Shown: piece after piece, positions 43,057 through 54,360 of the stretch
Layout: each line of letters begins with the position of its first letter
How positions within the stretch are numbered: the stretch's first letter is position 1
NCBI RefSeq assembly: GCF_900100795.1
Contig: NZ_FNCO01000003.1
Span: forward strand, 186,001 to 250,000
DNA length: 64,000 bases
Source: Pseudomonas abietaniphila
GTDB taxonomy: Bacteria > Pseudomonadota > Gammaproteobacteria > Pseudomonadales > Pseudomonadaceae
Direction: 5' to 3'
Position numbers and translations under genes: made by a program
The notes under the pieces: model-generated
What the model saw: the letters and a program-made list of their open reading frames with translations, nothing else
The model's database searches: none
What the model was told of the DNA's origin: nothing

Positions 43057-44478
43057 ATGAAGTTGTCCATGCCGCGTTTCGATCAGGCACCAGTTCTGGT
43101 AGTGGGCGATGTCATGCTCGACCGCTACTGGCATGGCGGTACCTCCAGGATTTCGCCTGAGGCCCCGGTGCCGGTGGTCAAGGTCGATCAGATCGAAGAC
43201 CGCCCGGGCGGCGCCGCCAACGTTGCGTTGAACATCGCCGCACTGGGCGCGAAAGCGTCCCTCGTGGGCGTCACCGGCCAGGACGAGGCCGCTGAGAGCC
43301 TGAGCAACAGCCTTCAGGCTGCGGGCGTAACGGCGCGCTTTCAACGCATTGCCCACCAACCCACCATCGTCAAATTGCGGGTCATGAGCCGCCACCAGCA
43401 ACTGCTGCGTATCGACTTCGAAGAACCGTTTGCCACCGACGCGCTGTCGTTGAGCCAAGAGGTGGATTCGCTGCTCGATGGCGTCAAGGTGCTGGTGCTG
43501 TCCGACTACGGCAAAGGCGCGTTGAAGAACCATCAGGTGTTGATCAAAGCGGCGCGCGACCGTGGTATTCCTGTCCTGGCCGATCCGAAAGGCAAGGATT
43601 TTGCGATCTATCGTGGCGCCAGCGTCATCACGCCAAACCTCAGCGAATTTGAAGCCATCGTCGGGCATTGTGTCGATGAAGCCGAGCTGGTCGCCAAAGG
43701 CGCACAACTGATGGCCGAGCTCGAACTGGGTGCCTTGTTGGTGACCCGTGGCGAGCACGGCATGACGCTGTTGCGTCCCGACCAGCCAGCGCTGCATTTG
43801 CCTGCGCGCGCTCGCGAAGTGTTCGACGTCACCGGTGCCGGTGACACGGTGATTTCCACCCTGGCGGCGGCCATTGCAGCGGGCGAAGAATTGCCGCATG
43901 CCGTGGCGTTGGCCAACCTGGCGGCGGGTATCGTTGTCGGCAAGCTGGGTACGGCAGCCATCAGCGCCCCGGAACTGCGTCGCGCCATTCAGCGCGCCGA
44001 AGGGTCTGAACGTGGCGTGCTGAGCCTGGATCAGTTGCTGCTGGCCATCGACGATGCGCGGGCTCACAACGAGAAGATCGTCTTCACCAACGGTTGCTTC
44101 GACATCCTGCATGCGGGCCATGTCACCTACCTCGAGCAGGCGCGGGCCCAAGGCGATCGTCTGATCGTCGCGGTCAACGACGATGCGTCCGTCAGTCGCC
44201 TCAAGGGCCCGGGCCGCCCGATCAACAGCGTGGACCGGCGAATGGCCGTTCTGGCGGGTCTGGGTGCGGTGGATTGGGTCATCAGCTTCCCTGAAGGCAC
44301 GCCGGAGAATCTGCTCACTCACGTCAAGCCAGACGTGCTGGTCAAGGGCGGCGATTACGGTGTCGATCAGGTGGTTGGCGCCGAGATCGTCAAGGCGTAT
44401 GGCGGGGAAGTGCGCGTACTGGGCCTGGTGGCAAACAGCTCAACCACGGCCATCGTCGAGAAAATCCGCGGGCAGTAA
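43057..44478 (+). CDS. hldE: bifunctional heptose 7-phosphate kinase/heptose 1-phosphate adenylyltransferase HldE
   Basis: Makes ADP-heptose for the LPS core; 473 aa. The N-terminal ribokinase-like domain (to about residue 320) has GGAANVALNIAALG and the DVTGAGDTVIS active-site loop; the C-terminal adenylyltransferase domain has FTNGCFDILHAGHVTYL with the HxGH motif. The ATG at 43057 gives the standard family length. It lies just after msbA, as in P. aeruginosa. Confidence 0.96.
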   Translation: MKLSMPRFDQAPVLVVGDVMLDRYWHGGTSRISPEAPVPVVKVDQIEDRPGGAANVALNIAALGAKASLVGVTGQDEAAESLSNSLQAAGVTARFQRIAHQPTIVKLRVMSRHQQLLRIDFEEPFATDALSLSQEVDSLLDGVKVLVLSDYGKGALKNHQVLIKAARDRGIPVLADPKGKDFAIYRGASVITPNLSEFEAIVGHCVDEAELVAKGAQLMAELELGALLVTRGEHGMTLLRPDQPALHLPARAREVFDVTGAGDTVISTLAAAIAAGEELPHAVALANLAAGIVVGKLGTAAISAPELRRAIQRAEGSERGVLSLDQLLLAIDDARAHNEKIVFTNGCFDILHAGHVTYLEQARAQGDRLIVAVNDDASVSRLKGPGRPINSVDRRMAVLAGLGAVDWVISFPEGTPENLLTHVKPDVLVKGGDYGVDQVVGAEIVKAYGGEVRVLGLVANSSTTAIVEKIRGQ

Positions 44479-44492
44479 TCAGGTCGCTTTGT

Positions 44493-44580
44493 TGTAGTAG
44501 CGCGCTTGCCCACGATTGAGCCATGTCAACCGACAAATGTATCCGGCCAAATAGCAATCGCGGGCAAGCGCGCTCCTACA
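44493..44580. repeat. REP doublet, type C
   Basis: TGTAGTAGCGCGCTTGCCCA at 44493 and the inverted CGGGCAAGCGCGCTCCTACA ending at 44580. Related to type A arms (GTAGGAGC start) but with GCGCTTGCCC in the middle. It sits between the convergent ends of hldE and the next gene. Confidence 0.8.
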
Positions 44581-44605
44581 GCTGAGCAAGGCCCGCGACG
44601 CTGGA

Positions 44606-45577
44606 TCAAGTTTTATGCAGCTTCTGCCGCGCAATGCGCAGCAGCTGCTTGGCACCCACTTTCAAGCGACGCTTGATGCCGGTCTTCTTCGGTTTCGGCG
44701 GTGTCATTCCCTGTTGTAACAACCAGTCCTTCCAGCGAATGCGCTCGTCCCTCACCACCCAACCGTCCTGAGCTGCAAAGCTTTCGGCCAGATACAGGCC
44801 CCGCGTACCCGCAGGGGAGAGCTTGTCGTTCTTGAGGGTGTAAAGCTCCGGCAGCGGCGAGCCGTTTTCCAGCGGCATCAGGTACAGATCCGGTTTGCTT
44901 CGGTTGAGTCGCGCCACCAGTTGGTCGTTTTCCAGCGCTTCGTCCACATGGAAGAGGCTCAGCGGGCGCGCCTCCTTCGGGACTTCCAGGCGCATGTCGT
45001 AGATCAGTTGCAACGACGCGGTCGGCAGGTGAACGTAAGCGCGCGGGCGCTCGATCAACGTCATGCTGCCGCACCGTACAGGTCGCGCGGCGCCCGACAG
45101 CGGGCTCAAACGAAAGGGCATGGCTTCGCGATAATGAAGCGCTGCGGCATACGGCGCAGGCAGCCATGTATCGTTGAAACGCCCGCCGAGCCAGCCCTGC
45201 GGTGTTTCGATCAGGCATTCCTCGGCCACTTCCTGGATGGCCGTGTGCAGCGGCAGGTTCAGTTCATGCGCCGGGACGTACCCGGAGATCAATTTCAAGA
45301 CGACGTCGCCACGGTCCTGGCGACGCTGACGCACCAACACCCAGTAATCGCGATTCTGCCAGTTGAGGGTCAGCCGTACCGACACTCCGAGGTTGGCCAG
45401 TTCGGTGGAAAAACGCTCGCTGTTCTCCACCTCGATCTTGCGCCGACGCAGCAGGGTCTGGGAGAAATTCAGCGGCATCCCGACGCTCTGGTAGCTCAGG
45501 CTCTCGGGAGTGGCTTCGACGAATAACGGCAGGGTTTTGAAGTTGCTGGGGTTTTTCCGAATCAGGGTTCTCGGCAT
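44606..45577 (-). CDS. uncharacterised protein with Nudix-like box, PA4993-type
   Basis: 323-aa soluble protein of unknown function. A stretch at residues 99-123 resembles a Nudix box: G99, five residues, E105, then QEVAEECLI with E116, E119 and E120 at the metal positions, but two extra residues before it and no Gly at the end. The C terminus is strongly basic (KPKKTGIKRRLKVGAKQLL). AAGGAG precedes the ATG. First gene of a leftward set; not closely spaced to its neighbours on either side except the aldo/keto reductase gene 36 bases upstream. Confidence 0.7.
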   Translation of the reverse strand: MPRTLIRKNPSNFKTLPLFVEATPESLSYQSVGMPLNFSQTLLRRRKIEVENSERFSTELANLGVSVRLTLNWQNRDYWVLVRQRRQDRGDVVLKLISGYVPAHELNLPLHTAIQEVAEECLIETPQGWLGGRFNDTWLPAPYAAALHYREAMPFRLSPLSGAARPVRCGSMTLIERPRAYVHLPTASLQLIYDMRLEVPKEARPLSLFHVDEALENDQLVARLNRSKPDLYLMPLENGSPLPELYTLKNDKLSPAGTRGLYLAESFAAQDGWVVRDERIRWKDWLLQQGMTPPKPKKTGIKRRLKVGAKQLLRIARQKLHKT

Positions 45578-45613
45578 ATCGGCTCCTTCTTGCGTTGGGG
45601 TCGGCCGCCCGGA

Positions 45614-46423
45614 TCAGGCTCGACGGCGAATCACTTCAGCGGCAGTTGCCACGTTATGGGCCAGATGCAGTGGATTGATGGTCCCGACGATAGCACCGGT
45701 GACGCCAGGATGCTCAAACAGCAGCTCGAAACTGGCCTGCACTGGATCGACACCGGGACTGAGGCAAACGTGCCCGCTGGCCAACGCTTTTTTGATCAAA
45801 ATCCCTTTATGGTGTGCAGCAGCGTAGTCGAGGACCGGTTTTTCGGCGTGTTCATTGAGGTTGTAGGTGACCATTGCGCAATCGCCGTCCTGCAACGCCA
45901 GCAGACCGCCCTCGACGGTTTTGCCTGAAAAACCGAAGCCACGAATTTTGCCTTCGCGTTTCAAGTCCGCCAGCGTTAGATAGACATCGCATTGATTCAG
46001 GACATGCAGGTCGTTGCCGTCGGAATGCACCAGCACCAGATCGATGAAGTCAGTCTCCAGGCGCTTGAGGCTGCGTTCCACCGAGAGGCGCGTGTGGGCG
46101 GCGGTGAAGTCGTGGCGCGACTGCCCCGCTTCGAACTCCTCGCCGACTTTGCTGACAATGACCCAGTCCTGACGCTGGCCGCGCAACAGCGGACCGAGGC
46201 GCTCTTCGCTGCGGCCGTAGGCGGGCGCGGTGTCGATCAGGTTGATGCCCAGATCCCGCGCCAGCTTGAGCAGCATCTGCGCTTCATGGTCGTCCGGGAT
46301 CGTGAAGCCGTTGGGGTATTTGACGCCCTGATCGCGACCCAGCTTGACCGTCCCCAGCCCGATGGGGGAGACGTTGATGCCGAGGCTGCCCAACGGTCGA
46401 TGCAGATCGTGCAAAGTTTTCAT
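45614..46423 (-). CDS. aldo/keto reductase
   Basis: NAD(P)H-dependent oxidoreductase of 269 aa with a TIM-barrel pattern: LIDTAPAYGRSEERLG holds the catalytic Asp and Tyr, and VIVSKVG the Lys. Substrate unknown. The ATG at 46423 overlaps the stop of the upstream FAD oxidoreductase gene by four bases (ATGA), so the two are cotranslated and may act in one pathway. Confidence 0.88.
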   Translation of the reverse strand: MKTLHDLHRPLGSLGINVSPIGLGTVKLGRDQGVKYPNGFTIPDDHEAQMLLKLARDLGINLIDTAPAYGRSEERLGPLLRGQRQDWVIVSKVGEEFEAGQSRHDFTAAHTRLSVERSLKRLETDFIDLVLVHSDGNDLHVLNQCDVYLTLADLKREGKIRGFGFSGKTVEGGLLALQDGDCAMVTYNLNEHAEKPVLDYAAAHHKGILIKKALASGHVCLSPGVDPVQASFELLFEHPGVTGAIVGTINPLHLAHNVATAAEVIRRRA

Positions 46424-47595
46424 GGCAGCAGGACATCCCACACAGGTTTGGCGAGCGGCGGTCTTGGCAGATCCTTGTAAGGCGGTTGCGGGATCGGATG
46501 AATGTCGTCCCGCGACAGCGAGGCCAGCACACGATCAGCAAAGTCGGGCGCCAGCGCCAGCTTGGTCGGCCATCCCACCATCAGCCGACCCTGAGCATCC
46601 AGAAACGCATTGTCCGGGCGCACCAGGCCGGTTTGTTGAGGCTCGGCACGGTCCACGCGCAGCGTGGCGAACTGCGCCTGACTGAGGTCGACCCAAGGCA
46701 GCAGATGAGCGAGTTCTTTTCTGGCCGCGGCGATTTGCTCGGCTGGATTTCGGGCAACGCCTTCCGCTTCGGAAATATCGCCGCCCAGGTACCAGACCCA
46801 CTCGCCATTGGCCGCCGGGTGCGTGGTCACCGTGATCCTCGGCTTCGGGCCACCGCCCAGGCAGTGCGCGTACAGCGGTTTGAGCGTCGGGCCTTTGACC
46901 ATGACCATGTGCAGCGGACGACGCTGCATGGCGGGGTGATTAATGTTCAGCGCTTTGAGCAGGTCGGCGGTGCCTTCCCCTGCGCTCAGCACCACACGCT
47001 GTGCATGAATGTCGCGACCGTCGACGCGCAGGCCGACCAGTTCACCTTCGTGCAGCAGCGGCTCGATCTTTTCGCCGGCCAGCAAGCTGTCTCCGGCCAG
47101 TTCTGCAAGTCGTTCGATCAGGCTCGGGACGTCGATCACCAGCTCCGCAAGGCGATAGACCTTGCCCTTGAAACGTGGGTCCTGAAGGGCGGGAGGCAAG
47201 TCGGTGCCTTTGACCTGATCGACACGGCCACGCACCGCCTTGCTGGCGAAGAAGCTGGTGAGGTTGCCGGCGATGGTGCCCGGTGACCAGAGATAGTGGG
47301 CTTCGGAAAGCAGTCGTACACCCGACAGGTTCAACTCACCCTTGCCGGACAAGGCTTCACGCCAGCGACGCGGCATGTCGGCGATGGCTTCGGACGCACC
47401 CGACAACGCCCCATGCAGTGCATATTTGGCGCCGCCGTGAATGATCCCCTGGGATTTGAACGTCTGCCCGCCGCCGAGGCTGGCGCTTTCCACCACGACG
47501 GTCGAGAAACCCTGACGACGCAGGCGGGCATTGAGCCAGAGACCGGCTACGCCTGCGCCGACAATCAGAACGTCAGTGGAAATGGCGGATGGCAT
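46420..47595 (-). CDS. FAD-dependent oxidoreductase (DAO family)
   Basis: 391-aa flavoprotein with the dinucleotide-binding motif VLIVGAGVAGLWLNARLRRQ near the N terminus and a GGQTFKSQGIIHGGAKYAL block typical of amino-acid-oxidase-like FAD enzymes; a second motif (GWPTKLALAPDFADRV) lies near the end. Substrate unknown. GAGGTG five bases before the ATG at 47595 supports this start. Coupled to the aldo/keto reductase gene. Confidence 0.88.
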   Translation of the reverse strand: MPSAISTDVLIVGAGVAGLWLNARLRRQGFSTVVVESASLGGGQTFKSQGIIHGGAKYALHGALSGASEAIADMPRRWREALSGKGELNLSGVRLLSEAHYLWSPGTIAGNLTSFFASKAVRGRVDQVKGTDLPPALQDPRFKGKVYRLAELVIDVPSLIERLAELAGDSLLAGEKIEPLLHEGELVGLRVDGRDIHAQRVVLSAGEGTADLLKALNINHPAMQRRPLHMVMVKGPTLKPLYAHCLGGGPKPRITVTTHPAANGEWVWYLGGDISEAEGVARNPAEQIAAARKELAHLLPWVDLSQAQFATLRVDRAEPQQTGLVRPDNAFLDAQGRLMVGWPTKLALAPDFADRVLASLSRDDIHPIPQPPYKDLPRPPLAKPVWDVLLP

Positions 47596-47660
47596 GAGCA
47601 CCTCAAATGGCGAAACGAATCGCGCCATTATAGGGGAAGCCGCTTTTCAATGACCTCCCT

Positions 47661-47993
47661 TTAATGGCCTGCTGTTTTTGAGAACAGCTGAATGACCACA
47701 ACCCCCGCCACGATCAGCCCCATGCCGGCGATGGCGGGCAGGTCGAGTTTCTGGCCATAGATGAACAGTGCGGCGATGCTCACCATGACGATGCCCATGC
47801 CGGCCCAGACCGCGTAGGCCACGCCCACCGGAATGCTGCGCACCACCAGCGTGAGCATCCAGAACGCCACTGCGTAACCGACGATCACCAGCAGCAGCGG
47901 CAGCGGGGTGCTCAGACCTTTGACGGCTTTCATGGAAACGGTGGCGATGACTTCGGCGCAGATGGCGATGGCGAGCAGGTAGTAGGCGGACAT
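47661..47993 (-). CDS. emrE: small multidrug resistance (SMR) exporter
   Basis: 110-aa inner-membrane protein with four hydrophobic helices and the conserved Glu14 (ICAEVIATVSMKA) that binds substrate and proton. The GVAYAVWAGMG motif of helix 3 is present. GAGGAG lies nine bases before the ATG. Exports quaternary ammonium-type cations. It is divergent from a LysR-type gene that may regulate it. The name emrE follows the equivalent P. aeruginosa gene. Confidence 0.9.
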   Translation of the reverse strand: MSAYYLLAIAICAEVIATVSMKAVKGLSTPLPLLLVIVGYAVAFWMLTLVVRSIPVGVAYAVWAGMGIVMVSIAALFIYGQKLDLPAIAGMGLIVAGVVVIQLFSKTAGH

Positions 47994-48086
47994 GATGAAA
48001 ACTCCTCTTCAATGCTGCGGATTCTAGCGATTGCCCAGATGGGGTAAAGTCATTACCCATCTCTCTGGAAGATAGGTTGCGTGGCC

Positions 48087-48971
48087 ATGCAGTGGAACCT
48101 CGAACAGATCAGGCTATTTGTCAGTGTCGCCGATCAGCGCTCGTTTTCAGCGGTGGCGCGGGACTCCCGGCGTGCGCAATCCGCCGTGAGCAATGCGATT
48201 GCCCTGCTCGAGACCGACCTCGGGGTGAGCCTGTTCGATCGCAGCAGCGGTCGTCAGCCGCGCCTGACGGAAGCGGGCGGTGCGTTGCTCGAAGAGGCGC
48301 GAGAGCTGTTGCGCCAGTGCGAGCGCCTCGACGGCCGGGCGCTGGCGTTGATGCGCGGGCAGGAGGCGCGGCTGCGGCTCGCACACGACGAGGCCATGCC
48401 TTACCAGCCTGTACTCGACAGTCTGGAGGCTCTCGATGAGCGCTTCCCCAGTGTCGAAGTGCAACTGGCCAGCGGCGCGCAGGGTGATGTCGCGCGCAAG
48501 CTGCTGGAGCGGCGTGCCGACCTTGGTCTGCTTTTTCATCACGAACAGATGCCTGAAGCCCTCGAACGGCGGGTGCTGGGCAGTGTGGAGATGGTGACTG
48601 TTTGCGCAGTCGATCATCCGCTGGCCAGCGAACCGCTGATTACCCGCCAGCAACTGGCGCGGCATCGGCAATTGCTCATCGCGCCGCAGCAAAGTGGTTA
48701 TCCCGGCGGCGAACAGTTGAGCCCGCAGGTGTGGCGAGCCGACAGCTTCTACGTCATGGCCGAGCTGCTGATGCGAGGTCTGGGCTGGGCCTGGCTGCCT
48801 CGGCACGTGGTGCAATACCCGACCTACCAGAACCAGATGATCGAGTTGAGCAGCGAGTGGACGCCCCCGGCGCTGGTGGTTGAAATGGTCTGGCGCCGTG
48901 ACGAACCATTGGGGCCGGCAGCACGTTGGTTGGCCGAGTGTTTCACTCATCATTTGAAGGCCATTGGCTGA
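48087..48971 (+). CDS. LysR-family transcriptional regulator
   Basis: 294 aa, with an N-terminal winged helix-turn-helix (LEQIRLFVSVADQRSFSAVARDSRRAQSAVSNAIALLE) and a C-terminal effector-binding domain. ATG at 48087; a GTG two codons earlier is possible. It is divergent from the SMR exporter gene with a 93-base shared promoter, a common layout for a LysR regulator and its target. The effector is unknown. Confidence 0.9.
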   Translation: MQWNLEQIRLFVSVADQRSFSAVARDSRRAQSAVSNAIALLETDLGVSLFDRSSGRQPRLTEAGGALLEEARELLRQCERLDGRALALMRGQEARLRLAHDEAMPYQPVLDSLEALDERFPSVEVQLASGAQGDVARKLLERRADLGLLFHHEQMPEALERRVLGSVEMVTVCAVDHPLASEPLITRQQLARHRQLLIAPQQSGYPGGEQLSPQVWRADSFYVMAELLMRGLGWAWLPRHVVQYPTYQNQMIELSSEWTPPALVVEMVWRRDEPLGPAARWLAECFTHHLKAIG

Positions 48972-48985
48972 TAAACTCCGCGCCC

Positions 48986-50263
48986 ATGAATAGAACCCTC
49001 TATACCGTCCTGTTTCACCTTGGCCTGCCTCTGATTGCACTGCGTCTGTGGCTTCGCGCTCGCAAGGCGCCTGCTTACGCGCAACGTATCGGTGAGCGTT
49101 TTGCCCGTGGACTGCCGCCGATGCAGCGTGGCGGCATCTGGGTTCACGCGGTTTCGGTGGGGGAGAGCATCGCCGCCGCGCCGATGATTCGGGCCTTGCT
49201 GGCACGCTATCCACAGCTGCCGATCACCATCACTTGCATGACGCCCACCGGTTCGGAGCGCATCCAGTCGATGTTCGCCAACGAGCCGCGCGTTCAGCAC
49301 TGCTATCTGCCGTATGACTTTCCGTGGGCAGCCGGGCGTTTTCTCGATCACATCCAGCCCAAAATCGGCGTGATCATGGAAACGGAGCTGTGGCCCAATC
49401 ACATTCATCAGTGTGCGAAACGTGGCATCGCGACGGTTCTTGCGAATGCGCGACTGTCAGAGCGTTCCGCACGGGGTTACGGACGCTTCGCCGGGCTCAC
49501 CCGACCGATGCTGGCTGAAATGAGCCTGATCGCCGTGCAAACCGAAACCGAAGCACAGCGTTTTCGTGACTTGGGCGCCCGCCCGGCGTGCGTGACCGTG
49601 ACGGGTTCGATCAAGTTTGACCTCACCATTGACCCGCAATTGCTGGCGCGCGCAGCGCAGCAACGCGAAGCGTGGCAGACCGCGCAACGTCCGGTGTGGA
49701 TTGCTGCGAGCACTCACGCGGGCGAAGACGAGGTCGTGTTGTCTGCTCACCGCGAGCTGTTGACCAGCCATCCTGATGCGCTGTTGATTCTGGTGCCGCG
49801 TCATCCCGAACGCTTCGACAGCGTGTTCGAATTGAGCCGGCAGCAAGGATTCAACAGCGTTCGCCGTTCGAGGGCGGAACCCGTGTTCAGCGAAACGTCC
49901 GTCCTGGTCGGCGACACCATGGGTGAGCTGCTGTACCTCTATGCTCTGGCCGATATCGCGTTCGTCGGCGGCAGCCTGGTGCCCAATGGCGGGCACAACC
50001 TGCTGGAGCCCGCCGCGCTGGACAAGCCGGTGCTGAGCGGCCCGCACCTGTTTAACTTTCTGGAAATCGCCGCGATGCTGCGCAGTGCCGGGGCGTTGGA
50101 AGAGGTCAGTGATGCGGCAGGATTGGCGGCTGCGGTGCAGCGGCTTATCGAGCAGCCAGAGCAAGCGATGGCCATGGCTGATGCTGGGCTGGCGGTCATG
50201 AAGGCCAATCAGGGCGCGTTGCAGAAGTTGCTGGACGGGATTGGTCGGTTGATTGATGCCTGA
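48986..50263 (+). CDS. waaA: Kdo transferase WaaA
   Basis: Adds Kdo to lipid IVA, the first core step; 425 aa. An N-terminal membrane anchor (LYTVLFHLGLPLIALRLWLR) precedes a GT-B fold; IWVHAVSVGES, METELWPN and FVGGSLVPNGGHNLLEPAAL are hallmark motifs. The ATG at 48986 is 15 bases after the LysR gene stop. Convergent with tolC across a REP doublet. Confidence 0.96.
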   Translation: MNRTLYTVLFHLGLPLIALRLWLRARKAPAYAQRIGERFARGLPPMQRGGIWVHAVSVGESIAAAPMIRALLARYPQLPITITCMTPTGSERIQSMFANEPRVQHCYLPYDFPWAAGRFLDHIQPKIGVIMETELWPNHIHQCAKRGIATVLANARLSERSARGYGRFAGLTRPMLAEMSLIAVQTETEAQRFRDLGARPACVTVTGSIKFDLTIDPQLLARAAQQREAWQTAQRPVWIAASTHAGEDEVVLSAHRELLTSHPDALLILVPRHPERFDSVFELSRQQGFNSVRRSRAEPVFSETSVLVGDTMGELLYLYALADIAFVGGSLVPNGGHNLLEPAALDKPVLSGPHLFNFLEIAAMLRSAGALEEVSDAAGLAAAVQRLIEQPEQAMAMADAGLAVMKANQGALQKLLDGIGRLIDA

Positions 50264-50288
50264 CCCGGTCGTCCGAATGTAGGAATAA

Positions 50289-50382
50289 CCTGTGGGAGCG
50301 AATTTATTCGCGATGCGGTTGTACAGCCAATAGACATCTATCGCCTGTACGGCCCCCTCGCGAATGAATTCGCTCCCACAGG
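50289..50382. repeat. REP doublet, type B (second copy)
   Basis: CCTGTGGGAGCGAATTTATT at 50289 and its near-perfect inverted copy ending at 50382; same arm as 18248-18343. It fills the gap between convergent waaA and tolC. Confidence 0.85.
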
Positions 50383-50410
50383 GCGCTGCGTGTTTTCCAG
50401 CAGTATCGTC

Positions 50411-51850
50411 TTACCGCTCAGTCGGCCGCTCGAAATTCTTCGCCGCTTCCTTCGCCAGGTCCGGCGGCAGGAAATCTTTGTCCGGGTTGTAGTCGGGCTT
50501 GAGGTAGCGCGAAAGGTCCTGCAGATCCCCAGGACTCAACGTCCCGGCGGCTTGCTTCAAGCGCAGGTTGTCGAGGATGTAGTCGTACCGGGTGTTGTTG
50601 TAATCACGCACCGACGCATACAGCTGGCGCTGAGCATCCAGCACGTCGACGATGTTGCGAGTCCCCACCTGGTAACCGATTTCCGTGGCTTCCAGCGCAC
50701 TCTGGTTCGAGATGATCGACTGTTTGCGCGCCTGGACCTGTTCGACGTCGGTGTTCACCGCACGATGCAGGTTTCGCGTGTTTTCCACCACCTGACGACG
50801 CAGGCCTTCACGCTGTTGCTCGGTCTGGCCCAGGCGGGCGTAGGCTTCGCGCACTTGCGAACTGGTCAGGCCGCCGCTGTAGATCGGGATGTTCACCTGC
50901 AAGCCAATGGTGCGTTGCTCGACGCTGCCGTGGAAACTCTGCCCGGTGTAGTTCGGGTTGGTGAAGCCCAACGGGTCGTTGTCGCCTTTTTCGTATTGAG
51001 CCACCGCATCGACCGTGGGCGCATGCCCGGCCTTGCGTTGGCGCAGGGTTTCTTCGGCGGCGCTGACGGCGTAATTGCTGGCCAGCAGATTCAGGTTCTG
51101 CTGAGCCGCCGTGTCGACCCACGACTTGGCGTCATTGGGCGAGGGCGCGAGCACGGGCAGCGTGTGCACGATGCCTTCAATGGAGTTGTACTCGCGGTTG
51201 GTCAGGGTCACCAGGGCCTGAAAGGCGTCGTCGACCTGACGCTTGGCGACAATCCGCGCCGCGCGCGCCGTGTCGTAGCTGGCCTGAGCCTGAAGCACGT
51301 CGGTCTTGTCCGAGAGGCCGACGTCGAAGCGTTCGTTGGCCTGATCCAGCTGACGCTTGAACGCGGCTTCTTCGGCTTTGGTCGAGGCCAGGTTGTCCTG
51401 CGCGCGCAGGACCGAAAAGTAATCCTCGGCACTCTGCAAAATCAGATTCTGTTCCGTGGCCGAGAGCTGCAGCATGGCCTGCTCGTTCACGTCCTTGGCG
51501 GCCTTGAGCTGGAACCAGCGGTCGGCGCGGAAGATCGGCTGGCTCAACGTTGCGCGATACACCGTGCCACTGCGATTGATGACCGCAGACGGCTCGTCGA
51601 TTTTGGTGCGCGTATTGTTCACATCAGCGCCGCCGGAGATGTTCGGCAGCAGGCCGGCGCGGGCCTGGGGAACGATTTCCTTCTGGGCGTCATAGCTGGC
51701 GCGGGCTGCGGCCAGATCGGCGTTGTTGTTCACCGCTTCCTGATAAACGCTTACCAGCCCGGTTTTGGTCGGCAGCGGCATGTCGGCTGCTCCGGCCACT
51801 GCACTCGAAGCACACGATACGGCAATGGCCAGTGAAAGTTTGCGCAGCAT
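50411..51850 (-). CDS. tolC: TolC-family outer-membrane efflux channel
   Basis: 479 aa with a signal peptide (MLRKLSLAIAVSCASSAVAGAA) and the two repeated coiled-coil/beta units of TolC-type trimeric channels, which export drugs and type I-secreted proteins together with inner-membrane pumps. AGGGA lies six bases before the ATG at 51850 and abuts the alternative at 51856, so the inner ATG is preferred. No pump or adaptor gene is adjacent, consistent with a general-purpose TolC. Confidence 0.93.
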   Translation of the reverse strand: MLRKLSLAIAVSCASSAVAGAADMPLPTKTGLVSVYQEAVNNNADLAAARASYDAQKEIVPQARAGLLPNISGGADVNNTRTKIDEPSAVINRSGTVYRATLSQPIFRADRWFQLKAAKDVNEQAMLQLSATEQNLILQSAEDYFSVLRAQDNLASTKAEEAAFKRQLDQANERFDVGLSDKTDVLQAQASYDTARAARIVAKRQVDDAFQALVTLTNREYNSIEGIVHTLPVLAPSPNDAKSWVDTAAQQNLNLLASNYAVSAAEETLRQRKAGHAPTVDAVAQYEKGDNDPLGFTNPNYTGQSFHGSVEQRTIGLQVNIPIYSGGLTSSQVREAYARLGQTEQQREGLRRQVVENTRNLHRAVNTDVEQVQARKQSIISNQSALEATEIGYQVGTRNIVDVLDAQRQLYASVRDYNNTRYDYILDNLRLKQAAGTLSPGDLQDLSRYLKPDYNPDKDFLPPDLAKEAAKNFERPTER

Positions 51851-52021
51851 AGACATTCCCTAGTAATAGTTGTCGCCAGAACAAGTCCAGACGCCTTTGG
51901 CGCCGCGTAGCGAGTGTAGTTCCAGAAGATTGCCGCAACAATCGGGTAAAACGGCCATTTAACGCGCGTTTGAATTCCGCGCTTGGCGTTTGCCCTGCCT
52001 CGCGACTAGACTGACGCCGTT

Positions 52022-52112
52022 CTTGTCGGGGTGCCTTGATATGAGGCTGAGATCGGATAATCCGGATCCCGTTGAACCTGATCAGGTTAGCGCCTGCGTA
52101 GGGAACAAGATT
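52022..52112 (+). promoter_or_regulatory. TPP riboswitch (THI box) upstream of thiC
   Basis: All hallmark segments of the thiamine pyrophosphate aptamer are present in order: TCGGGGTGCC, the GGCTGAGAT core, then ACCTGATC and GGTTAGCGCCTGCGTAGGGA. It sits about 180 bases before the thiC ATG. In pseudomonads this RNA lowers thiC expression when TPP is plentiful. I see no terminator in the following leader, only a small hairpin at 52159-52175. Confidence 0.93.
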
Positions 52113-52138
52113 TCTCGTCTCCCGGCGAGTCCTCTTGA

Positions 52139-54193
<2,055 letters not shown>

Positions 54194-54204
54194 GGCCTGA
54201 CGAT

Positions 54205-54310
54205 TGATCGTTCCCACGCTCTGCGGGGTAATGCCTTTGGTGATGCTCCGCGTCACAGGGGACGCGGAGCGTCCGGGCATGCATTCCAATGCGCAGCGTG
54301 GGAACGATCA
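54205..54310. repeat. palindromic intergenic repeat, type D
   Basis: TGATCGTTCCCACGCTCTGC at 54205 and its inverted partner ending at 54310 (GCAGCGTGGGAACGATCA), with a further inner inverted repeat around CTCCGCGTC/GACGCGGAG. It occupies nearly all of the thiC-cytX gap and may reduce read-through into cytX. Confidence 0.8.
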
Positions 54311-54360
54311 TCAGGCGGATTCCCCGCAAATAACTAAAAATGTTCCTCCGAGATAACAAC

